This document shows, in pieces, positions 1 through 5,842 of a stretch of 7,395 nucleotides of DNA (position 1 is its first letter; each line of letters opens with the position of its first letter). Under the pieces are notes generated by a model that did not search any database, was not told where the DNA came from, and saw only the letters and a program-made list of their open reading frames with translations. The position numbers and the translations under genes are program-made. Source of the DNA: CAYWBI01 sp964456445 (lineage in GTDB: Bacteria > Calditrichota > Calditrichia > Calditrichales > J004); NCBI GenBank assembly GCA_964456445.1, contig CAYWBI010000185.1, positions 1 to 7,395 on the forward strand, written 5' to 3'.

Positions 1-318
1 GGCCCGTCCCCTATCCAGGTTTTGCTTATGGCGTTGGCCGGATGCCTGAACGTGACAGGTCATGAAATTGCCCGGCAAAAAGGGCTTACGCTCAAGGGGA
101 TGCAGATAAAAATCGAAGGGGTAATGAACCCTTGTACCTTTATCGGCTGTTCCTTCGAAGAACGCGCCGGCTTTCAGCATATCCGCGTACATGTTATGGC
201 CGATATGCCCGGCGCAACGTCGGAAGAAAAGCAAGCCTGGCTCGAAGAGACCGAAGCCCGCTGCCCGGTTACAGACAACATCAAAGCCGATACTACCATT
301 CTCGTGACCAATGATTAG
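1..318 (+). CDS. OsmC family protein (5' truncated by window edge)
   Basis: The frame is open from the first base, so the start lies outside the window; the 105 visible residues are the C-terminal two thirds of an OsmC/Ohr-type protein. Visible marks are a GPSPIQVLLMALAGCLNVT segment, matching the OsmC helix with its reactive cysteine (visible residue 15), and a later RCPVTDNI motif (Cys 88) matching the second conserved cysteine. In OsmC/Ohr proteins this pair reduces organic hydroperoxides; members of the YhfA-like branch have no settled substrate. Two further cysteines (visible residues 45 and 50, NPC and GC) sit where relatives usually lack them. The stop is 11 nt before the ChrA start and overlaps the ChrA ribosome binding site, so the two are co-transcribed. 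The family call is solid; peroxidase activity is inferred. Confidence 0.88.
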   Translation, partial: GPSPIQVLLMALAGCLNVTGHEIARQKGLTLKGMQIKIEGVMNPCTFIGCSFEERAGFQHIRVHVMADMPGATSEEKQAWLEETEARCPVTDNIKADTTILVTND

Positions 319-329
319 GAAACTCTAAA

Positions 330-1535
330 ATGACCCCAAATGAAGAATCAACCGATCGCCCCGCTGCTGAAAAGGTTTCCCTTCTAAAAATATTTTCCGA
401 ATATTTTCTGATCGGCTTAACCGCCTTTAGCATGGCCGTGCTGCAAAAACTTAAAAGCGTGGTAAAACGCAACCGCTGGCTTAGTGAAGAGGAGATGAAC
501 GAAGGGCTGGCCCTGGTTCAGCTTTACCCCGGCCCGATCATGATCGATTTTACGGCTTATGTGGGCTATAAGGTGCGGGGCGTCCGGGGCGCATTTATGG
601 CCACTGCCGGGTTTATCCTGCCCTCCTATTTTATGATGCTTGGCTTATCCGCCCTCTATTTTGCCGCCGCAGGTCTGGACTGGGTGCATCCGCTTTTTAT
701 CGGGCTGGAAGCCCTGGTGATTGGGGTTATATTCAATGTAACGCTGGAACTTGGCAACAAAGCAATCAAGGGGCGGACCGAATCCCTGATCGCCGTTATG
801 GCCTTCGGGGCTCTTTTATTTAAATTTAACGCACTCTGGATTATCCTTATCGCCATTGTCCTGGGCGCCCTTTTTCTGCAATCGTTGGCGCCCGGGGGCA
901 AAACGCCCTACACGGTAAGCGCCACTCCCTTCCGGCGCCGGATTGGCATCTTAATCGCGCTGGCACTGACCCTTGCGGTTGTTGTCTTTTCCTGGGCCCT
1001 GCATTCGGACACCGGGCTTGCCGCGCTCTCTTTTTTCAAGATCGGCTCGGTTGCCTTTGGAAACGGGATCACCATCCTGCCGCTTATCCAATCCGATATT
1101 GTCAGCGGGCATCACTGGCTTACCATGCATCAATTTGCCGACGGTATTGCCCTGGGGCAAATCACGCCGGGGCCGTTTTTGATCACAGCAACCTTTATCG
1201 GTTATAAAATTGGCGGGGTCCTGGGCGCCACACTGGCCACCTTTGCCATGTTTTCACCTTCATTTATCATGACCCTGATTTTCTCGGATATTTTTATCCA
1301 TATCCGTAACCTGAAAGTTGTACGCGGCGCCCTGACCGGTGTGCTTGCATCATTCGTGGGCATGTTGGCCTTTGTGCTTGTGCAGCTGTCGCATGCCACG
1401 CTGCTATCGCCCATGTCCTTTGTTTTTGCCGCATTGGCCTTTGTGGCGGTACGCTGGTTTAAACTGGACATCCTTTGGATATTTAGCGTGGGACTGGCCC
1501 TCTGGGCAGGACTGCTGTTTATGCATATTATTTAA
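330..1535 (+). CDS. chrA: ChrA-type chromate/anion transporter (CHR family), two-half form
   Basis: 401-residue inner-membrane protein with about 10-12 hydrophobic segments, the usual length for long-chain CHR proteins, which are built from two homologous halves. Each half shows the family pattern: RWLSEEE followed by ALVQLYPGP (PGP at 67-69) and GYKVRGVRGA in the first, and FADGIALGQITPGP (PGP at 280-282) and GYKIGGVLGA in the second. Family members export chromate by ion-coupled transport, and some are linked to sulfate. The first-half FGGP motif typical of ChrA is replaced by FSMA (33-36) and the second-half FGGG by FGNG (243-246), so the substrate may not be chromate. The ATG at 330 follows AGGAA at 317-321 with 8 nt spacing. 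It lies between the OsmC and ferredoxin genes in one operon. Family membership is very likely; the gene symbol is by family, not proven function. Confidence 0.9.
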   Translation: MTPNEESTDRPAAEKVSLLKIFSEYFLIGLTAFSMAVLQKLKSVVKRNRWLSEEEMNEGLALVQLYPGPIMIDFTAYVGYKVRGVRGAFMATAGFILPSYFMMLGLSALYFAAAGLDWVHPLFIGLEALVIGVIFNVTLELGNKAIKGRTESLIAVMAFGALLFKFNALWIILIAIVLGALFLQSLAPGGKTPYTVSATPFRRRIGILIALALTLAVVVFSWALHSDTGLAALSFFKIGSVAFGNGITILPLIQSDIVSGHHWLTMHQFADGIALGQITPGPFLITATFIGYKIGGVLGATLATFAMFSPSFIMTLIFSDIFIHIRNLKVVRGALTGVLASFVGMLAFVLVQLSHATLLSPMSFVFAALAFVAVRWFKLDILWIFSVGLALWAGLLFMHII

Positions 1536-1539
1536 AAAT

Positions 1540-1544
1540 GGAGG
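1540..1544 (+). promoter_or_regulatory. Ribosome binding site of the ferredoxin gene
   Basis: GGAGG lies 5 nt before the ATG at 1550. An upstream in-frame ATG at 1538 overlaps this site and has no ribosome binding site of its own, so 1550 is the likely start. Confidence 0.8.
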
Positions 1545-1549
1545 TTCTT

Positions 1550-2194
1550 ATGGCAAAAGATTTATCGACACAAACCTGGCACACCATCCCCAGGAAGGAA
1601 ATCCCCTGGTTCCCAAGCCTCGAGGCGGAAAAGTGTATCGGTTGCGAACTTTGTTTTCTTTCCTGTGGGCGGGAAGTATTTGAACGGACCGAACAAAAAC
1701 CCTATAAGTCTTCCGTTGCCCGGCCCTACAATTGCATGGTGGGCTGTTCGACTTGTGCCACGGTATGCCCGACGGAGGCCATCACCTTTCCCGGACGTGA
1801 TCTTATCTGGAACATGGAACGCCAACATAAAATCTTTAAGATGGTCCACAACGAGGCCGCCGCGAAAAAAGCCCGTCTCGGGGGACAAAACCTGAGTGCG
1901 GAAATCAAAAAACAAATTTCCGGGACCATCACCAAAATCACCTTTGAGATTGCCGGGGAATTCGGTGAAAAACGTTTTCTGCGAAAGATGGCCGAATTGC
2001 TGGAGAACGAACCCGCCGACATCATTGACCTGCAACTGAACGTGCCTACAATCAAGGGTGAAAAAGAAAATACACCGGGGTATATGAAATTTACCGTTAC
2101 GTCCACCTCGATGGACGATGTATTGGTTTATGCGAATAAAGTCCGTTCCCTGATCGAGGCGAACGGGTATGTAATAACAAATGAAGTTAAATAA
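1550..2194 (+). CDS. 2[4Fe-4S] ferredoxin with C-terminal accessory domain
   Basis: 214-residue cytoplasmic protein. The first Cys cluster is C29-x2-C32-x2-C35-x3-C39, ending in Gly instead of the usual Pro. The second is C62-x3-C66-x2-C69-x3-C73-Pro, a variant with one extra residue in the first gap. Together they should bind two [4Fe-4S] clusters for low-potential electron transfer. Residues about 80-115 are charged and helical. Residues about 120-210 form a separate domain with an apparent beta-alpha-beta-beta-alpha-beta pattern (ITKITFEIAGEF, helix, DIIDLQLNVPTI, YMKFTVTSTS, helix, GYVI), reminiscent of ACT/NIL-like folds; that match is inference. The start is set by the GGAGG at 1540-1544. 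It sits 14 nt after chrA and 16 nt before the FmdE gene, so it probably supplies or takes electrons within this module. The ferredoxin call is firm; the partner is unknown. Confidence 0.88.
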   Translation: MAKDLSTQTWHTIPRKEIPWFPSLEAEKCIGCELCFLSCGREVFERTEQKPYKSSVARPYNCMVGCSTCATVCPTEAITFPGRDLIWNMERQHKIFKMVHNEAAAKKARLGGQNLSAEIKKQISGTITKITFEIAGEFGEKRFLRKMAELLENEPADIIDLQLNVPTIKGEKENTPGYMKFTVTSTSMDDVLVYANKVRSLIEANGYVITNEVK

Positions 2195-2199
2195 TCCAC

Positions 2200-2206
2200 A
2201 GGAGGT
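2200..2206 (+). promoter_or_regulatory. Ribosome binding site of the FmdE-family gene
   Basis: AGGAGGT is close to a perfect anti-SD match and ends 4 nt before the ATG at 2211. The in-frame ATG at 2181 lies inside the ferredoxin coding end without such a site, so 2211 is preferred. Confidence 0.85.
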
Positions 2207-2210
2207 TATT

Positions 2211-2831
2211 ATGTTTAAGATACCGGAATGGGCCTATGAATTTCATGGCCATAAATGTCCCTTTATGCCGATCGGCTATCGTATGGGAACCGTCGCCATG
2301 GAAAAACTGGACGTAGGTAAAGCGCATAACCACGAGATGTTCGTTTTTTCGGAAATGGGCATCGGGCATCCTCAGGGCTGTTTGCAAGACGGGATCCAAT
2401 CGTCCACTGCAGCTACCTTTGGCAAGGGGCAAATGTTTAAACTTTTTTACGGCAAGATTGCAGCCACGTTTTACCATCCACTAAAAGGCGCGGTGCGTAT
2501 CGCCTTAAAAAGCACTTTTACCGACAGCCTGAACGGACTGGAATTTTTCGTGTACCGGAAAAAAGGCGTGGAGCCTTCGGATATCCCCGATAAAGTTTCA
2601 CAGGAAGTGATTGACCTCGTGCTAAAAGCCGATAACGAGGCGTTGTTTTCGATTGAACCGTTGCCGGATTTTAAGTACACGCCGGTCAAGGGTTCTTTTA
2701 ACAAATCCAAATGTGCTATCTGCGGTGAATATGTTTTTGAACGCTATCTGCGGGTTAAAGACGGTGAAAAAATCTGCATCCCCTGTTCCAAAAGGGAAAG
2801 TCAGGAACGGACTTTTTATCTGCCGCTTTAG
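2211..2831 (+). CDS. FmdE-family protein with C-terminal zinc finger
   Basis: 206-residue protein. The N-terminal part carries the FmdE (PF02663-type) signature: FHGHKCPFMPIGYRMG (H12, H14, C16), then GCLQDGIQSSTAATFGKGQ (C57, D60). The C-terminus has a four-cysteine zinc finger, C168-x2-C171 and C189-x2-C192, like the auxiliary treble-clef finger known in some bacterial FmdE proteins. FmdE was named for a component of formylmethanofuran dehydrogenase in methanogens. Stand-alone bacterial members occur without that enzyme and their reaction is not established. No other Fmd/Fwd subunit is visible here. The protein lacks a signal peptide and should be cytoplasmic. It is the last gene of the OsmC-ChrA-ferredoxin operon and is followed directly by a terminator. 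Family call strong; function open, perhaps metal- or sulfur-ligand binding. Confidence 0.88.
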   Translation: MFKIPEWAYEFHGHKCPFMPIGYRMGTVAMEKLDVGKAHNHEMFVFSEMGIGHPQGCLQDGIQSSTAATFGKGQMFKLFYGKIAATFYHPLKGAVRIALKSTFTDSLNGLEFFVYRKKGVEPSDIPDKVSQEVIDLVLKADNEALFSIEPLPDFKYTPVKGSFNKSKCAICGEYVFERYLRVKDGEKICIPCSKRESQERTFYLPL

Positions 2832-2841
2832 GAGACTACAT

Positions 2842-2874
2842 ACACGCGCTTGCCTACAAGCGGGCGCGTGTTTT
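2842..2874 (+). terminator. Intrinsic terminator of the OsmC-ChrA-ferredoxin-FmdE operon
   Basis: ACACGCGC (2842-2849) pairs perfectly with GCGCGTGT (2864-2871). An alternative inner stem CGCTTG/CAAGCG around a CCTA loop is also possible. The stem starts 11 nt after the FmdE stop and its 3' arm runs into four T. Confidence 0.8.
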
Positions 2875-2921
2875 AGCTTTTCCGATGGCTTTCTTGTTTA
2901 ATCTTATTGGAAAAGCTTTTT
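2875..2921 (+). terminator. Second terminator-like hairpin in tandem
   Basis: AGCTTTTCC (2875-2883) is perfectly complementary to GGAAAAGCT (2909-2917), with a 25-nt loop followed by a T run (2917-2921). It directly follows the first hairpin and may act as a back-up terminator. The long loop makes it weaker. Confidence 0.5.
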
Positions 2922-2966
2922 GGGGGGAAATGTATGTTACCATCTAAATCTAAAACAGAACGATGT

Positions 2967-3202
2967 CTAAAATATCCGGAAATAGTATAATGAAGAAAAT
3001 TTTGATTCTACTAATAATGCCTGGGCTTTGCTCACTGATTCGGACACGAGTATTAAAACACCAAATTTGGTTCGCACGTTTTCGTCCTGTACCCCTTCTA
3101 ATAAATATGAGATTATTTCTGTATCCGCAATTGACGTTTTGGCAATCTTATCAAGGTCCCGTTCCTTTGGAATTAATCTTTTGCAGAGTTCCCCTTTTCC
3201 AT
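2967..3202 (-). pseudogene. Broken HEAT-repeat-like gene (frameshifted at the start, truncated)
   Basis: On the minus strand an ATG at 3202 follows AAGGA with 6 nt spacing and lies one base after the stop of the upstream membrane-protein gene. As it stands it reads only MEKGNSAKD and stops. One extra G in the GGGG run (plus-strand CCCC at 3191-3194) would continue it as MEKGELCKRLIPKERDLDKI and on through DTEIISYLLEGVQDENVRTK, giving about 78 residues to a stop at 2967. That text has the acidic, leucine-rich helical pattern of bacterial HEAT-repeat proteins (helix, SYLLEG, DENVR, helix). A second frame break is suggested near 3036, where another frame reads RISEQSPGII, a better fit to the HEAT pattern. 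HEAT proteins are protein-binding scaffolds. Either a decayed gene or sequencing error in a homopolymer; the family call is inference from the pattern. Confidence 0.6.
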
Positions 3203-3203
3203 A

Positions 3204-3593
3204 TCAGTTCCTTTTTTGTGAAAAATGATTGGCAATGTAACCAAACCCTAAGGTTATTGGAAGGATCATAAAATATGTAAATCCTATATCCTGGAAATAA
3301 TCGGATAACGTCATTTGCATTGGGCTTGGCGATAGGATCAATACGGCATCAATAATCCAGTTCATCACTGTAACAACAACCCCAAAATACAATCCTTCTT
3401 TTATAAAATTGCTTTCAACCTTGCTAAGATACCTAAATGTAAAAAATGAAGTTACTATTGATATTACAACGGGCATAATCGACTCAAAAAATATTCGATT
3501 TGTTTCATGAATTGGAAAAATCAAAAAAGCAGTTATAAAAACAATTAGCCAAACAAAAAATCCATACAACAATGCTTTTTTAAATGATTTCAT
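3204..3593 (-). CDS. Small four-helix integral membrane protein, unknown function
   Basis: 129 residues with four hydrophobic helices at about 8-26, 35-54, 66-88 and 102-121, short loops, a basic N-terminus (MKSFKK) and a basic C-terminus (SQKRN). Recognisable short motifs are FESIMPVV in helix 2, FIKEGLYFG before helix 3, PMQM in the loop, and DIGFTYFMILPIT in helix 4. They resemble a widespread family of small uncharacterised membrane proteins, but I cannot name it. The ATG at 3593 follows AAAGGAG (3603-3609) with 9 nt spacing. A sigma70-type promoter lies about 140 bases upstream. The stop is one base from the start of the broken HEAT-like gene, so the two formed an operon. No catalytic residues are apparent. 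Confidence 0.8.
   Translation of the reverse strand: MKSFKKALLYGFFVWLIVFITAFLIFPIHETNRIFFESIMPVVISIVTSFFTFRYLSKVESNFIKEGLYFGVVVTVMNWIIDAVLILSPSPMQMTLSDYFQDIGFTYFMILPITLGFGYIANHFSQKRN
3209..3213 (-). promoter_or_regulatory. Ribosome binding site of the broken HEAT-like gene
   Basis: AAGGA on the minus strand, inside the last codons of the membrane-protein gene and 6 nt before the ATG at 3202. It supports 3202 as the original start and locates the frame break downstream of it. Confidence 0.55.
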
Positions 3594-3648
3594 AATTATT
3601 TACTCCTTTCGTTTTTGTAGCACAACATACTGCTGTAAAAAACAATCG

Positions 3649-3693
3649 CTACTTAGGACAAGTTTTGTTGTAATTGCTGAATTTAAGCGCCAT
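3649..3693 (-). CDS. Possible 14-codon leader ORF
   Basis: The minus strand reads MALKFSNYNKTCPK and stops. The ATG is preceded by AGGAAAGG (3701-3708) with 7 nt spacing, a good ribosome binding site. It lies between the promoter at 3733-3761 and the membrane-protein gene, so it would be translated from the leader of that mRNA. No run of one amino acid and no clear attenuator hairpin is seen, so a regulatory role is speculative; it could be chance. Confidence 0.3.
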   Translation of the reverse strand: MALKFSNYNKTCPK

Positions 3694-3732
3694 AAAAACA
3701 CCTTTCCTGGACGAGCCTTTGTTTTTGGGGTT

Positions 3733-3761
3733 ATTTTAGTATATAAGATATTCGATGACAA
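3733..3761 (-). promoter_or_regulatory. Sigma70-type promoter for the membrane protein/HEAT operon
   Basis: On the minus strand TTGTCA (3756-3761) and TAAAAT (3733-3738) are separated by exactly 17 nt; each box differs from consensus at one base. It lies just past the end of the M1 peptidase remnant and about 140 nt before the membrane-protein start. If the organism uses Bacteroidota-type promoters, the match may mean less. Confidence 0.5.
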
Positions 3762-3786
3762 AATGCAACCTTGCCCCAAAAGAGCT

Positions 3787-4276
3787 TTATTTTGCAAGCA
3801 AGGAGCAGTGCAAAAGATTTATTATAGGATCTGCCTTTCCTTCTTCAGCCAAAGCTTTATAACCCCTGGTCCAATGAAACAATACGCGTTCCGGATCAAA
3901 GGTTACAGAATCCGGCTTCGATGGTAAAAACATGGTGGTATCCGTTTTTGTGTCTGAAATTTTAAGCGTTGGATTTTGGATATCAAAATTCCACGTAACT
4001 GCGACAAGTACTTCTAAATGATATTTGTCCCCTTTTGGGATTATAGCCCGGCCTAAACGATACCCTGCGCCATAGCCTGTCCTTTTGTATTGAGTTCCAT
4101 ATCCTGAACGCCGTTTCGTGTGAGCCATTCATCAAATAGAATTTTTAGGTTTTTTCCGCTGCATTTTTCAAAAGCAAATTCATACTCTTTATCACCAACA
4201 GGAATTCCTGTTGGTTAAATTGCCCGGCATGAAGTTTCCGTAACCAGGTTTGCAGAAACGGTTCTATACGTAAATA
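3787..4276 (-). pseudogene. C-terminal remnant of an M1-family aminopeptidase
   Basis: No single frame is intact, but the minus strand carries M1 peptidase C-terminal text in pieces. Frame one (4276 to about 4205) reads FLQTWLRKLHAGQFNQQEFL. Frame two (4214 to 4053) reads EFAFEKCSGKNLKILFDEWL then TRNGVQDMELN, matching the M1 pattern of SGKDL, FFDQWL and GVP. Frame three (about 4090 to 3787) reads KGDKYHLEVLVAVTWNFDIQ and, further on, PSKPDSVTFDPE, matching the beta-sandwich end of M1 enzymes. The zinc-binding HExxH part is absent and no sequence upstream restores it, so this is a truncated, inactive fragment. A 113-residue open frame from 4128 exists but begins inside the DEWLT segment out of frame, so it is not a real gene. 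The strongest evidence lies at 3787-4214; the stretch beyond 4214 is less certain. Frame breaks could partly be sequence error. Confidence 0.65.
4194..4215. repeat. Perfect 22-bp palindrome
   Basis: ACCAACAGGAA is followed at once by its exact reverse complement TTCCTGTTGGT, with no spacer. It sits where the M1 remnant changes reading frame, and its last base forms part of an in-frame stop. It could be a dimeric regulator site, or the scar of a template-switch or inverted duplication. No T run follows, so it is not a terminator. Confidence 0.7.
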
Positions 4277-4295
4277 CTATTTTTTTTTGCTAAAA

Positions 4296-4766
4296 TTATA
4301 GATGTTTATTTATAAAAGAAAAAAGCTGGGCACTTGTGGCATTGCCAACCCAATAATCTCCATCCATTTCGATCACGGGAACCGACCGAAATCCTTTTTC
4401 TTTTAAAAGGCCCGGTTTAAATGTAATGTCAATCTCCTGCAGTTTGAATCCCAGCCCCTTTTGCAACTCTGTAAGCCGTTGCCTTACAATAGGGCAAAAA
4501 GGACAGACATTAGCAGTAAAAAGAAAAATTATTGATGGTCTTTCTAATTTGTGTTTAACTTCGGCTGAAATATCATGAACTGAGCCATAGCCAAGAATTT
4601 TTGATAATCTTGGGAATTCTTTAACGTAGAATATTTGAGAAAACACACCTACAATTAGTATTAAAGCTGTAGCCCACCATCCCTGAAACACTCCAAAGAC
4701 AATTGCCGTTACTGGCAGTCCAACCCATGTCAACCAAACCATTTTAAGGTTACATTCTTGTTTCAT
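4296..4766 (-). CDS. Membrane-anchored glutaredoxin/thioredoxin-like protein
   Basis: 156 residues. Residues about 9-50 form two hydrophobic helices; the rest is a soluble thioredoxin-fold domain: beta strand PSIIFLFTANV, redox motif C88-P-F-C91 followed by PIVRQRL helix, strand LQEIDIT, the loop FRSVP with the expected cis-proline P130, strand VIEMDGDYWVG, and the final helix. CPFC lies between glutaredoxin CPYC and thioredoxin CGPC, so a thiol-disulfide exchange role at the membrane is likely; which side the domain faces is not clear. The ATG at 4766 follows GAGG (4776-4779) at 9 nt. It begins 44 nt after the PD40 gene on the same strand, so is probably the last gene of the regulator-propeller operon. 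Fold call strong, partner unknown. Confidence 0.85.
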   Translation of the reverse strand: MKQECNLKMVWLTWVGLPVTAIVFGVFQGWWATALILIVGVFSQIFYVKEFPRLSKILGYGSVHDISAEVKHKLERPSIIFLFTANVCPFCPIVRQRLTELQKGLGFKLQEIDITFKPGLLKEKGFRSVPVIEMDGDYWVGNATSAQLFSFINKHL

Positions 4767-4810
4767 GGCCCAATTCCTCTCTATAAGTGTTAATCTTTTT
4801 GGTCATCGTT

Positions 4811-5842
4811 TCAACGTTCATTTTTTAAGTAATCGTTAACCGTTGTTGTGGAAATGATAGGATTTGAAAAATTTTTACCTAAACGATGCTCGTCGGGAGA
4901 TGGCGCAATTCCGCCCGTTCTTGTTAAAGATGTATCAAAAATAACATTGGCATTCACCCAAAAAATATCTGTTTGCTGCTTTGTTGCAAAACCCGCCCTG
5001 CGGTTAAAAAACAGATATTTACCGTCAGGGGAAACAAATGGTCCGTCTTCAATCTGCTTGGTATTGATTTCGGCCCCCAAATTATGGGGATTGGTCCAAC
5101 GATTACCTTTAAAAAAACTAATATAAATATCAACCTGGCCATGGCCTCCGGGGCGGTCCGATTCAAACAGCAAATAGCTACCATCCGGAGCGATGAAGGG
5201 AGACGCTTCATTATTTGGCCCGTTTATCGGCGCGCCAATATTTGTTATCGAAGAGTATTGCCCATTTTCTAACCTTGAGTAATATATATCGCCTTGTCCA
5301 TACCCACTGTCCCGCAGCGAAGCGAAATATAATGTTTCATCATTGGATAAGGATGGACCAAATTCATTTGAAGTGGAATTGACAGGCGATGACATTTTAA
5401 CCGGCACATTCCAGGATGTATCATCACGCTCAGAATACCAGATGTTTGCCGGGGGCCAACCTGGCCGCGAAGACACAAAAAAAACTTTATTCCCCTTTTG
5501 GGTGTATGCCGGGGCCAGTCCGTCTCCGGCCCCTAAAAAGGGGGCGATAGTTGGTTCAGGCCAGGAACCGTCATCCTCCATTTTTGTATACTTCAACGTA
5601 AAAAAATTCCACTTTGAATTTGTGACCCCAAAAACGCAAGCCCTTAAATCGGATGAAAAGGCCAAAAGATATTCATAGCGGTTTTCTAAAGAAATAAAAC
5701 CCGGAGCGAATACCCTGGGTGACCGGCCGGGCGGCGGCTGGCCAAAATATGGGCCCTTTGGCGTTGTTTGTGGCAAGGCTTTTTCTGAGATTATAACTAA
5801 AAGCGTAATTATACCCAATACTGCACAAAATTGATTCTTCAT
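4811..5842 (-). CDS. Exported PD40/WD40-like beta-propeller protein
   Basis: 343 residues. The N-terminus (MKNQFCAVLGIITLLVIISE then KALPQTT) looks like a signal peptide, so the protein is periplasmic or envelope-located. From about 55 to 300 there are about five PD40-type blades. Clear ones are PAYTQKGNKVFFVSSRPG with NIWYSER, FGPSLSNDETLYFASLRDSG with GDIYYSR, ASPFIAPDGSYLLFESDRPG with VDIYIS, and DGPFVSPDGKYLFFNRRAG with TDIFWVN. Such propellers bind proteins or sugars and resemble TolB; no catalytic site is seen. The tail beyond 300 is low complexity. The start at 5842 follows GGAGG (5849-5853); a longer in-frame start at 5857 would overlap that site. The start overlaps the stop of the AraC-type regulator gene as ATGA, showing translational coupling. 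Confidence 0.85.
   Translation of the reverse strand: MKNQFCAVLGIITLLVIISEKALPQTTPKGPYFGQPPPGRSPRVFAPGFISLENRYEYLLAFSSDLRACVFGVTNSKWNFFTLKYTKMEDDGSWPEPTIAPFLGAGDGLAPAYTQKGNKVFFVSSRPGWPPANIWYSERDDTSWNVPVKMSSPVNSTSNEFGPSLSNDETLYFASLRDSGYGQGDIYYSRLENGQYSSITNIGAPINGPNNEASPFIAPDGSYLLFESDRPGGHGQVDIYISFFKGNRWTNPHNLGAEINTKQIEDGPFVSPDGKYLFFNRRAGFATKQQTDIFWVNANVIFDTSLTRTGGIAPSPDEHRLGKNFSNPIISTTTVNDYLKNER

Noticed and set aside
2963..3271. Plus-strand open frames (2963-3271 and 3028-3228)
   Set aside because: They are antisense shadows of the broken HEAT-like gene and the end of the membrane-protein gene, whose minus-strand text is far more protein-like.
3600..3797. 65-residue minus-strand open frame
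   Set aside because: It overlaps the promoter and leader of the membrane-protein gene, lacks a ribosome binding site and reads as non-protein-like sequence.
3787..4128. 113-residue open frame on the minus strand as an intact gene
   Set aside because: Its first residues come from the wrong frame of an M1 peptidase FDEWL motif; only its later part is real peptidase text. Treated as part of a pseudogene.
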